Source: Buxus sempervirens
Lineage: Eukaryota > Streptophyta > Magnoliopsida > Buxales > Buxaceae
Assembly: GCA_947561395.2 (NCBI GenBank)
Contig: OX387187.1
Location: 41,521,829-41,585,828 of the forward strand
Direction: 5' to 3'
DNA length: 64,000 nt
Positions within the stretch are counted from its first letter, which is position 1, and each line of letters opens with the position of its first letter. Shown here one piece after another: positions 11,001-19,300 of the stretch. The translations under genes and the position numbers were made by a program. The notes under the pieces were generated by a model, which was not told where the DNA came from, did not search any database, and saw only the letters and a list, made by a program, of their open reading frames with translations.

Positions 11001-12302
11001 CTCCTTCAGAGTCAAGTATTCCCCTTTCAGCAGGGTTGGCAGTAGTTGGGACAGAGATATCGGGAGAGGGGTGAAAACCCGGTTCTTTCTTGCTGCGAAC
11101 CAGACATCCCGCTCCTCCTTAGAAAAAGTCCTCCTTGTGTTAGCTGGCACAGAGGGGGGAAAGTTGACATTCAGTGGGGTCTGGTACGACTGCTGGGCCT
11201 GCTGGGCCTGTTGGGGTGCCGAGATGTTCACATGAAGTGGCTTCTTGGCTGGAGGAGCCTGGACCAGGTTCACCTCCCCTTCTTTTCGGGCCCCCGTCTT
11301 TTTAAACCCGGCCCCTTTCTTCTGGGCCATGGAGGAAGAGGAATCAGACTGCCCAGTCAAAGTAGAGTAGTCTATCAGCCTTCCTGACCTGACCCCTTCC
11401 TCGATCCGGTCCGCTACCTGTACCAGGGCTGCAAAGTTGGTGGTGATCTGACCCACCAGATGGTTGTAAAAGGGCTGCCCTAGTGTGCCCATAAATGTGG
11501 AGATCATCTCCGGCTCTTGCATAGGTGGCCTGACCTGGGAGGCGGCCTCTCTCCACCTCTTGGCGTATTGCCGCACCGGTTCATCCTTCCCCTTGGTCAT
11601 CCTCATCATGTCGTACCGGTCCGGCACGATCTCCGAGTTGAACTTGTACTGGTCCAAGAAAGCGTCTGCTAGGTCCTTCCACCTCCTAATCCTTCCATGG
11701 TCCACTGTAGCGAACCACCGAAGGGCTGACCCGGTCAGACTCCTCTGGAAGAGCTGGATCAGTATTCCATCGTCCCGGCCAAATTGGCACAGGGCCCCGC
11801 AGTATAATTTGAGATGGCTCAATGGGCAGCCCGTGCCATCAAACTTGTCAAAATCTGGGCACCTGAACTTAGCCGGTAGACAGACGTCCGGGTACATGCA
11901 CAGGTCCTCGAAGGTGGTGCCTGCATGGCTGCCTCCCCCCTTCACTTCCTTCAGCTCTGCCTGGATCCTCTCTATCCTGAGCAGCATCTTCTTTTCCATC
12001 TCATCTCGGGCCTTTTCTTTCTCCAGCTCTTTCTCAGACTCCGCCATATTTTCCCTGATCAGAATGGGTTCAGGGACTGGTTCAGAAATGGGCTCAGGCA
12101 TGGGCTGAACCGGAGGCGGAATGTAGGCCTGAGGTGGTGGTGCCTGATGGGAAGTAGATGCCTGGTTCGAGGCTTGGGCCTGTTGGGCTTGAGCCGCCAG
12201 TAGGTCCCCCAGCATTTTGGCCAGACCAGCCACTTGCTCCTGCAGTTGAGTAAAGTCCTGAGCAGGGACGGTAGCTTGGGCTTGGTTCTCTTCAGTATTC
12301 AT
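5004..12302 (-). CDS. Gag-pol polyprotein of the Tat element
   Basis: One open frame of about 2,430 residues from the Met at 12302 looks whole. Rough order from that Met: Gln/Pro-rich start; gag capsid domain (about 140-290, with FRCPDFDKFDG and ALRWFATVDHG); a zinc-knuckle-like CDFHMGAPGH...C segment near 455; protease with DNGSALNV near 850; a G-patch-like glycine motif (HPGKGLGINLQG) near 1035; an acidic linker; reverse transcriptase (about 1400-1620, YVDD near 1560); first RNase H; a second, archaeal-type RNase H with FFDGAANMNG near 1865; integrase with its His/Cys zinc part near 2080-2125 and the DDE core at about 2150-2250; a C-terminal tail. The open frame continues upstream to 12623 through the tandem repeat, but the Met at 12302 precedes gag proper and is the likelier start. 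Confidence 0.93.
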   Translation of the reverse strand: MNTEENQAQATVPAQDFTQLQEQVAGLAKMLGDLLAAQAQQAQASNQASTSHQAPPPQAYIPPPVQPMPEPISEPVPEPILIRENMAESEKELEKEKARDEMEKKMLLRIERIQAELKEVKGGGSHAGTTFEDLCMYPDVCLPAKFRCPDFDKFDGTGCPLSHLKLYCGALCQFGRDDGILIQLFQRSLTGSALRWFATVDHGRIRRWKDLADAFLDQYKFNSEIVPDRYDMMRMTKGKDEPVRQYAKRWREAASQVRPPMQEPEMISTFMGTLGQPFYNHLVGQITTNFAALVQVADRIEEGVRSGRLIDYSTLTGQSDSSSSMAQKKGAGFKKTGARKEGEVNLVQAPPAKKPLHVNISAPQQAQQAQQSYQTPLNVNFPPSVPANTRRTFSKEERDVWFAARKNRVFTPLPISLSQLLPTLLKGEYLTLKEPNPNATRGRNFDTSVTCDFHMGAPGHSTNTCWVLKHAVQDLLDQKALVFNTAAPAPSGNDIGQNPLPYHNGAGPSNSITAISTTRRAFDPSQLIAPVGTTVQVHFFPEEDEEEINMVSQKNNNLAAEDISSSLNRVSSLMAQMNTARPPLVFNCSPSTYSPSKPSKAPLVINLDPTTASITSSVPTKSKLQPLVVNVQPAQTIPKPAHTSRSKLQPLVVNIPKLAYSEAAVPWSYSEGITATVPMVRNQNQEEVNLMTRSGRCAGGEEKEKVTETEKEKIEKENEEKRKQKGKNKVGEDTPQGAENEAADLIKIIKKSEFNLVDQLNKVPAQISILGLLLNSEKHRNALLRVLQSAHVSQTIDPDQLGKMVGQILSHNVISFSEGEISPGGCYHVDPLHITVLCKGCMVARVLIDNGSALNVCPLITFTKLGLDQSRIKRNGRIVRAFDSSKTHSLGEIELPVTIGPNIFNITFEVMDIPADFNLLLGRPWIHSARAIPSTLHQRVKYIRGQRVITVLAENLVPPIVSPDVPLINVDLTVDKIAFHSFQFEAVNYIPGGWEKKKEKGTTAERMVKKVMEKYHFHPGKGLGINLQGMVEPITAKKLIPKVGLGFKPRGWRRMKHEEGESRSKGKLPHLRVNFPKPAYIIQISPPMDQSKPPYYNVNPFQKPSVSALQPYNPSPILGAVDRPGPQPEQQVDFSEDVGAFFAMTEGEKTGSDNELPFIDWAAVKIPEEVISGLSPAAKKGSTHPVMMASDAGLEEQAFPISPAPKNFVLNNWEETPLTFEAALVRQTDGFQKKTPIVECHFPEGSNGPSSSGELCLEGPQKTQKYFSIFSRKFNFFKKVQTTYEPYNQTELDQVEYDFDLELDFDLMGVEEETEVEEEDVPKEIEYQLERHEKGVQPNIEETIAINLGTEEDPKIVKIGSCLSDVQKNEMSQFLADYKDVFAWSYRDMPGLDTDMVVHKLPILPGVKPIKQKLRRLKPEWTLKVKDEVVKQFQAGFLAVSTYPEWLANIVPVPKKDGKVRMCVDYRDLNRASPKDDFPLPHIDILVDNTAVHSLFSFMDGFSGYNQIKMAKEDQEKTAFITPWGTFHYTVMPFGLKNAGATYQRAMTALFHDMIHKEMEVYVDDMIAKSCKEEDHLINLKKVFDRLRKYSLRLNPAKCVFGATSGKLLGFIVSRRGIEIDPAKAKAIIEMPAPRTEKEVRGFLGRIQYISRFIAQLTAICEPIFKLLRKDNPTVWNEDCQQAFDTIKRYLLNPPVLVPPTPGRPLILYLSVLETSMGCVLGQHDETGRKERAIYYLSKKFTEYEAKYSPLEKTCCALVWATQRLRHYFLSHSTLLISRMDPLKYLFEKPALTGRTAKWQLLLSEFDLTYITQKAVKGQAIADHLAAHPLPEYQPLKTNFPDEAILYTEEEDSESSWQMFFDGAANMNGNGIGAVLVKPDGSHIPIAVKLRFQCTNNIAEYEACIIGLQAAMDHGVEELDVYGDSSLIIFQTTGEWKTKDHKLIPYHQYLEEISTNFTRISFNYMPRAKNQFADALATLASMVSIPEGVDIRPLEIEVRDEPAYCLVLEGAPEEEAPWFQDIKNFLNNRSLPENATATEKRTIQRLAGQFLLSGGHVYKRSHNDILLRCVAKAESERLIETVHGGVCGPHMSGHMLAKKILRLGYYWTTMEHDCCIHVRRCHQCQIYADNKHAPPGELHNMTSPWPFSMWGIDVIGMISPKASNGHRFILVAIDYFTKWVEAASYANITSNHVIKFLKHNIICRYGLPSAIVSDNASNIKNKDMKKMCEQFQITHHKSAPYRPKMNGAVEAANKNIKKIIQKMVVSYKDWHEMLPLALHAYRTSIRTSTGATPYSLVYGMEAVLPVEVEIPSLRVLMEAELEEDEWVQSRHDQLNLIEEKRLKALCHGQLYQKRMARAYNKKVRPRTFQEGKLVLKKILPFLEDPRGKFKPNWEGPYVVKKVLSGGALILAEMDGSDFPEPINSDAVKRYFP

Positions 12303-12539
12303 TGTTCTGGCTTTGGATCTAGTTACTGGAGCAATGATTGCAAGTGTACCTGGGTTGAATGTACCTGATGAATAAAAGTGAATAGAACATGTTAGCTTCC
12401 ATTTAACTTGAGTCACACCCCTATATATGTAAACCAGTAGGTTAGGTGAACACCAATCCAGAAAAAAATTTTTTGTTTTTGTTTTTGTTTTTTTTTTTTT
12501 TGTTTTGAGTTGGAATATTCTAGGGCTTCCAAGGGTCCC
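12303..12539 (-). other. Leader next to gag
   Basis: Short stretch between the gag Met and the tandem-repeat array. It is open on the minus strand in the gag frame to 12623 but has no recognised domain. Confidence 0.5.
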
Positions 12540-13712
12540 AATTTTTTTTGATTTGATTGATAAAAATAACCAACCAAGGTTTTCATTTTTTTTTTGATTT
12601 GATTGATAAAAATAACCAACCAAAGGTGTCTTGGACTACTCTATCCAAGTATCCCACAAATGTTTTGATTTGATTGATAAAACCAACCAAAGGTGTCTTG
12701 GACTACTCTATCCAAGTATCCCACAAATGTTTTGATTTGATTGATAAAAATAATCAACCAAAGGTGTCTTGGAATATTCTAGGGCTTCCAAGTATCCCAC
12801 AAATGTTTTGATTTGATTGATAAAAATAACCAACCAAAGGTGTCTTGGAATACTCTATCCAAGTATCCCACAAATGTTTTGATTTGATTGATAAAAATAA
12901 CCAACCAAAGGTTTTCATTTTTTTTTTGATTTGATTGATAAAAATAACCAACCAAAGGTTTTCATTTTTTTTTTGATTTGATTGATAAAAATAACCAACC
13001 AAAGGTATCTTGGAATATTCTATCCAAGTATCCCACAAATGTTTTGATTTGATTGATAAAAATAACCAACCAAAGGTGTCTTGGACTACTCTATCCAAGT
13101 ATCCCACAAATGTTTTGATTTGATTGATAAAAATAACCAACCAAAGGTGTCTTGGACTACTCTATCCAAGTATCCCACAAATGCTTTGATTTGATTGATA
13201 AAAATAACCAACCAAAGGTGTCTTGGACTACTCTATCCAAGTATCCCACAAATGCTTTGATTTGATTGATAAAAATAACCAACCAAAGGTGTCTTGGACT
13301 ACTCTATCCAAGTATCCCACAAATGTTTTGATTTGATTGATAAAAATAACCAACCAAAGTTTTCATGGAATATTCTAGGGCTTCCAAGGGTCCCAATTTT
13401 TTTGATCTTTTTTATTTTGATTTGATTGATAAAAATAACCAACCAAGGTTTTCATGGAATATTCTAGGGCTTCCAAGGGTCCCAATTTTTTTGATCTTTT
13501 TTATTTTGATTTGATTGATAAAAATAACCAACCAAGGTTTTCATGGAATATTCTAGGGCTTCCAAGGGTCCCAATTTTTTTGATCTTTTTTGATTTGATT
13601 GATAAAAATAACCAACCAAGGTTTTCATGGAATATTCTAGGGCTTCCAAGGGTCCCAATTTTTTTGATTTTTTTGATTTTGACTTGATTGATAAAAATAA
13701 CCAACCAAGGTT
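12540..13712. repeat. Tandem-repeat array in the Tat leader
   Basis: About 17 units share the core GATTTGATTGATAAAAATAA followed by CCAACCAA. Core starts near 12556, 12601, 12672, 12739, 12816, 12886, 12933, 12980, 13051, 13122, 13193, 13264, 13336, 13424, 13513, 13598 and 13687. There are three unit classes: short (45-47 bp), middle (67-77 bp, mostly 71) and long (85-89 bp, at the LTR-side end). Tandem repeats in untranslated parts are known in Tat elements such as Retand. Confidence 0.9.
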
Positions 13713-15548
13713 TTTTTTTTCTTCTTCAAATTTGCTGAATTTTCTCAGTTTTCAAGTTCCAGAGTTTGATTGACACATGTTTGAGTTGAGTTGGTGTCAA
13801 AAAATATGACACCTTGGTTTCCTCTTTGATTTTCAAACTTAGGTTAAATCCTGAAAGAATATTTTATTTTATTCTTTTTTTTTTATTTTTCTTTTTTTTT
13901 GTATATTTTTTTTTGTATTTTTGGGAACATTTCTTATGTTCTTTTCAGGGTGCCTAAGGATTATCCACAGTGTTTTAGGCATTTTATTTTGAAAATTTGG
14001 GCTGAAAAGCCAATTTGTGCATTTTTGAACGTATCCGGTATAACATTCCGGATAATAATATGCCTTATTGTATCCGGTTACCATAACCGGATTCACGCAT
14101 ATGCCTTTTTATCCGGAAATATATACCGGATATGAACAGGGTTGTTATTAACCGGCCTGAGTTGCCGGTTATTGCCGAAATGGCCCTTTTTGACTCATTT
14201 TTTCACCAGATTTGATTTTTTTTCATTCCCAATTGATGTTCACCTTAATTTGACCTTCAAAACTTGCCCCAAATCGGGCTTGGACATCATACTTGCAAAA
14301 TTCCCCAAATTTAATAAAAGGACATGGCTTTACCTTGCCACCTTGTATTACCTTCATTCAATATGGTATGCACATTATACCTTGGCCTGTAAAACATGCA
14401 AACGGCCTTCCCACATTTACACCCAATTCCCCAAACGCAATTGTGTGCTTTTAGCCAAAAACGTGTTTCTCCACCTTCAAGCGTATGGTTTTTGGGTTTT
14501 GGCTTAATTGGCAACTTAGAACTCAAGTCTAGTGATGCCCGGAATCGAATCACAGATCCCATTGTCATCACATCATTGACCCAAATTCTAAGGTAAATGT
14601 TTTCACTTTCGCTTTCCGAAGTCACGACCTCGGTGCGCCAAGCTACACACATTCATGGTTCAACTTCCTAATAGGTAAAGGGTAGGCTGTGCAAATTGTT
14701 TCAAGTGCTCAAGTGCAATTTTAAATTGTGGTAACATTCACAACGTCCCAGCCCCTTGCCACTCTTTTTCGTAGCCATGCATTCAATTTCAAGCCAAGGT
14801 ACATATGACAAAAATAATGAAGCTAACTACAAGCAAGCAAGAGCCAAAGCAACCAAATATGCACAAAAAATATTACATGCCCAAAAAGTGTTATACAAAA
14901 CATGTCATTTGTACAAACAACCATTAAATCATGTAAGCATGCTTGAAACTCAAAAGCATTCCCTAAAATCCCAGATTTCATGCTCTTTTTCATGCTCAAA
15001 GTGTACCATTTCTACCCCAAATTGGAGCCTAAAATTTTAGCACTACTTGACATGATACCAAAGTGTTTCAATGAGGTAAAATATGCTTGAAATCTCCAGA
15101 AATATGCACTAAAATTTTCAGATTTCTCATGCTCTTGGTTTTCATGCTTAAATTGAATCCCCCTATACCCCAAATCAAAGGCATGGCATAACAAAAATTT
15201 TTAAGCACCAAAAAGCATGCTTTATAGGAATCATGTTTGAATACCCCAAAAATTCTGAACTCCTAGATTTCATGTTTCTAATTCTCATGTTCAAACCATG
15301 GTATTCAAAATCCAAATTAGAGCATGTTGTCAAAAATATAACCAAATCATGCTTCAAGATAGGCTTTTCCTAAATCAACCTTTAGGCAACATCAAGTAAA
15401 ACATACATGACTTGATTCATATAAAATTCAAAAGCATCCCAATCTGATTTGAAATACAAGAATATGCACAAATAAAACAAACAAAATAGCAAGCATTCAA
15501 AAGTGATGAAAAAGCATGAATATACACAAAATGGCTTAAATCCACAGG
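13713..15548. other. Tat leader between repeat array and primer site
   Basis: About 1.8 kb of AT-rich untranslated leader. It holds palindrome array B (14032-14132) and a loosely related AACCGG...CCGGTT palindrome at about 14150-14171. No gene is supported; the short open frames are scattered and without recognisable domains. Confidence 0.6.
14032..14132. repeat. Palindrome array B: three 23-bp units, 39-bp period
   Basis: Units start at 14032, 14071 and 14110 with the same TATCCGG-N9-CCGGATA layout as arrays A and C. The second unit ends CCGGATT. It sits in the leader between the primer site and the tandem-repeat array. No TATA box was seen beside it. Confidence 0.85.
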
Positions 15549-15566
15549 TCCCCAGCAGAGTCGCCA
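15549..15566 (-). other. Primer binding site of the Tat element
   Basis: The minus strand reads TGGCGACTCTGCTGGGGA two bases inside the LTR end. This is the primer-site type common in Tat/Ogre elements, where it is usually ascribed to tRNA-Arg. I have not aligned it to a tRNA. Confidence 0.8.
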
Positions 15567-17447
15567 GTTGTGAGACATGGGAAAAAATCACCGGGGTGAT
15601 CGTCCCTCCGTCAACACACGGGCTCAACGCAAAAATTGGGAGAGTCGCCACCATTCATGATTTTGGGGTGAGAATGGACACCAAAGATTCAAAAATAGGC
15701 AAAAATAGCCAAAAGAAACATTATAGGATAAAAATAATCCTACTTGAAAATCAAATCCAGAGATGGGTAAGGGGATTAGATTATGAACGGGGGAAGGTGT
15801 TAGGCACCCCCATTCATCCACACGAAGTGGTTGCCAAGTGTATGTTCATGCTAAAAAGAAGTAAGAAAGCTTGCTAAAAATCATGGAAAAGCCTTGAAAA
15901 AGGAACAATGTATGATATTTTCACATGAAGATCCAAATAGATTTTAGATCTTCTCTTATGTCAATATCACTTCTGGAGTATTTCAAAAGATGGAAATCAA
16001 AGTAAGAGTGGCCAAAACCAAGTTGAGGCAAATCCGGGAATTTTGGTAAAAAGTATGCCATTTGCATTAAAATCATTCAAATCCAATTCTGAATTGAACC
16101 AAACCAAATCCATTTGAAAGATTAGGGTAAATAAGAGTCTCATGCAAAATTTCACTTCATTCCGATGAAAAATCTAGGAGTTATGCTCCTTTGAAGTTGC
16201 TGTTGGGGATTTTTAAAAGTGATAAGTGGGCAACTTTGGAAAATTGTCTAGAAAAATCCACTACACAAAAGTCCATGAAATTTGGTGTGATTGAAGTTTG
16301 TATGGCCATCTTTCCATAGAAACTAGCCTCATACAAAAATCCCTTCGGATGTGCCTTGGGTGGTCTCCCGAACAGGCCCCGAAGATCACAGATTTACCCA
16401 GAAAAATGCAAATGAGCAGTTCTGAGTAAATCGGCTACCAATAATTCAAATAGAATCGAAAAATTATGAAACCAACTGGATTTGAAAATAGACTCATAAA
16501 GGAGTACTCAGAAACAAAAATCACTCGAATCGGACTTAAAACGAACACATGGCGGTCCGTCGAAGTGACAAGTTCTGTACTTGGACCTGAACTGTCCACT
16601 TAACTTCGACAGAGCAGTGTCAAAAATCGGCTAGATATAAATTCATGAAATTTGGTGGACATAAATTAGACAGCCCCACCTTTCCCATGGTTCTGGAATC
16701 GCCCCAAAATTCATTCGGATGATGAAGTTACGGACGTCCGAAGTAAGGGTACAGGTGCTGTCAAGCTAAGCCATTTTTGAGTAAAAACCCAATCCGAAAA
16801 TTGATAAAAAAATGAAATTCGGGCAAGATGAACACAAATACTTTAAAATCATCCGAAAGGCATTCCAGAATTGATTGAGGCCATTTATTTGAGATTTATC
16901 GCAATAAATGCAATAAACCCCAAATATGAGCCTATCCCGCCAAAATAGTGATGTGTGTGCAAAAGTGAAAAAAACCTAGCAAGATCCATACACATGCATA
17001 TAAATTCAACAAAATAGGTTCTAGCATAGCCTAGGGTTCCGTTACATTATCGTTTCCCTCTGTTCTCTTTAAGATAATCAAGGGTACTTTGAATATGGAA
17101 CGGTTTACAATCAATCAAAAAGGCCTTATGCTACATAGGTTCTAGCACTAGGGTCAATCCCTAGTCTCGTTTCTCCTAGATCCGCCTTCACGTTTTACGG
17201 CTAGGGGAGTCTTGAGATACTTTGAGCCAGGGAAGGATTTCCACACATACAAACAAGGCTTTACACTACAGAAAGGTAGAAGAAGAGATCTAGATCTAGG
17301 AATGTAAAGACAGAAAATAAAAAGAAAAGTTGAGGCTTACCTGAGTTCTGGAGGCGATTCCACAGCGGTTTCCTTCTTCTCTTGGAGTTCTTCTTTGCGA
17401 GAATTCAAAACAAGAGTTGTGTGTCATTTGCTCAAGGAGGAGGCTCC

Positions 17448-17455
17448 TATTTATA
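17448..17455 (-). promoter_or_regulatory. LTR TATA box
   Basis: The minus strand reads TATAAATA within CCTATAAATAGG. Transcription of the element should start about 30 bp downstream, near 17420, placing about 1.85 kb of the LTR in the transcript. Palindrome array C lies 158 bp upstream. Confidence 0.7.
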
Positions 17456-17612
17456 GGCAAGGGCCAAGGTCATTGGTAGACACAAATTAATGTCTAGAAC
17501 CCCTCCAACCTAAACCCTAAGGTTATTTCCGCGATTTCCCCTCATTTAATGAGGGACATGATGGTAAAAGTGAAAAGCTCTCGGAAAACCCTAATTTTGA
17601 GCAAACTTAAGG

Positions 17613-17752
17613 TATCCGGTATATCAGACCGGATAACAAAGGGCCTTAAGGTATCCGGTACATGGTACCGGATACGCTAAGGCTCACACGTATCCGGTAT
17701 GAGTATCCGGATACGGGGAGGAGTACTTGTATCCGGATTGAGTATCCAGATA
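17613..17752. repeat. Palindrome array C in the LTR: four 23-bp units, 39-bp period
   Basis: Units start at 17613, 17652, 17691 and 17730. The fourth ends CCAGATA, one base off the consensus. The array lies in the upstream promoter part of the LTR, before the TATA box. A second copy is expected in the LTR outside the window. Confidence 0.9.
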
Positions 17753-17843
17753 CAGGTAAAAATTTATTTTCTTCAAATTCTGTGCTGGCTTTCCAGGAGA
17801 TAGTGATTTTTGATGATTGTTTGTGCAATTTGGGGTGTCTACA

Positions 17844-19066
17844 GACGTACTACACACTCAAGATTTAAAATACCAATAAATCTCACAGAGTCTAGCCGAT
17901 GCAATATATCAAAACAGAGTAGCACTGCTGAGTTATTGCGATATACTAATCTTATCATACGGGATGAAGCTCCAATGGCAAAGCAAATGGCAATTGAAAC
18001 TTTAGATAGAACTCTACAGGATATCATGAGCAATAATATAACTTTTGGTGGAAAGGTTATTGTCTTTGGAGGTGATTTTCGTCAAGTACTTCCGGTAGTT
18101 CCTCGTAGCACAAGAGCTGAAACAATTAATGCAAGTTTGGTGAGCTCATATCTATGGTCGAAAATGGAAAAACTATATTTGACAATAAATATGAGAGCAA
18201 GTTGTGATTCATATTTCAGCAAGTTTCTTTTAAATGTTGGCAATGGTGAGGAGCCTACTATTAATGGGGATATGATACGAATTCCAGATGAAATGGTAAT
18301 CCAATATGAAGGTGATAAAAAGTCAGAAGGTTTGTTGATTGAAAGTGTCTTTCCTTCGCTGAAGCAAAATGCTAATTCAGCAACTTATATCACTCAACGC
18401 ACAATTTTGGCCACTAAAAATGATTTAGAGGATAAGTTGAATGAAAAGCTGATCATACAATTTCCTGGTGAGGTGCTTACATACTACAATTTCGATTCAG
18501 CTTTTGATGACTCACATACTACGTACCAAGAAGAATTTTTGAACTCATTAACACCAAATGGACTTCCCCCTCATAAGTTCATGCTCAAATTAAACTATCC
18601 CATCATATTACTACGAAATTTAGATCCTGCAAATGGACTGAGTAATGGCACATGGATGGTTTGTAAGGGTTTCAGTCAAAATGTCATCCAAGCTGAAATA
18701 ACAACAGGCCATCACTATGGAAAACAAGTGCTGCTTCCGAGAATACCTATGTCTCCTGCAGAAAATGAAGGATATTCATTTCATTTCAAGCGGAAGCAAT
18801 TTCCAATACGACTTTGCTTTGCAATAACAATAAATAAGGCACAAGGGCAAACTATAGAAAATGTTGGTATTTATTTACCAGAGCACGTTTTCTCACATGG
18901 CCAACTATATGTAGCACTATCTAGAGGAATTTCAATGTTTACAACAAAAGTAATGATCAAGCCGGATTCATCTATTAAGAAGAGGGGAATGTATACAAAA
19001 AATGTTGTCTATAAAGAAGCCCTAGCTGGAGGGAGGTATAAATATAATTGCACCATATTTATTTAA
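17844..19066 (+). pseudogene. Pif1-like helicase domain of a Helitron RepHel, split by the Tat element
   Basis: The frame is open from the LTR junction (THSRFKIPIN) to the stop at 19066, about 405 residues. Visible helicase motifs are IIRDEAPMA (motif II), VIVFGGDFRQVLPV (motif III), and near the end FAITINKAQGQT and QLYVALSRG (the last two Pif1 motifs). The Walker A motif and the Rep nuclease with its HUH motif are absent here and must lie upstream of the insertion. DEAP replaces the usual W before DEA. In an intact Helitron this protein cleaves and unwinds the element's ends during rolling-circle transposition. The open frame shows that the helicase part itself decayed little. Confidence 0.9.
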
Positions 19067-19300
19067 TATTTACAATTTTTATTCAACAATTTCAAATTTT
19101 TATATATGCTTATGATTACATTTTATAGTTGCACTGGTTAATTCAAATAATGTTATTATTCTTAATTATATTATTATTATTATTATTTAGAATTTGAAAC
19201 AAATAATTATTTCTCAACAAATAAAATCATAAAATTTAATGACTTATATTCTTTGTGTTGTAAAAAACTAACTTTGGTTTTTTGTCATCTTATTTTTCAG

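Larger units (their letters stand above)
1..17843 (-). mobile_element. Tat/Ogre-lineage Ty3/gypsy LTR element, 3' LTR outside window
   Basis: Order on the minus strand: LTR (17843-15569), primer binding site (15566-15549), leader of about 3.2 kb, gag-pol (12302-5004), then a 3' region with two genes in the opposite direction (4068-2371 and 1822-1). The Tat assignment rests on the DNGSALNV protease motif, a second RNase H domain after the first, the primer site type, the TGTAGACACCCC LTR start and the antisense genes, a feature known from Tat elements such as Grande and Retand. The gag-pol frame looks whole, so insertion is probably recent, but LTR divergence cannot be measured because only one LTR is in the window. 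It interrupts a Helitron helicase gene. The first five flanking bases, GACGT (17844-17848), are the expected target duplication but the partner is off-window. Confidence 0.9.
15569..17843 (-). repeat. 5' LTR of the Tat element (2,275 bp)
   Basis: On the minus strand it starts TGTAGACACCCC at 17843 and ends CTCACA at 15569, with the primer site two bases further on. It holds palindrome array C near its start and a TATA box at 17455-17448. No coding region is supported inside. Right of it, the Helitron helicase frame resumes at once. Confidence 0.9.

Noticed and set aside
5004-12302. Many plus-strand frames of 60-200 codons opposite gag-pol
   Set aside because: They are shadows of the conserved minus-strand coding sequence and match no known domain.
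12413-13704. Minus- and plus-strand frames in the leader repeats as genes
   Set aside because: Periodic translations of the tandem repeat on both strands, without domains.
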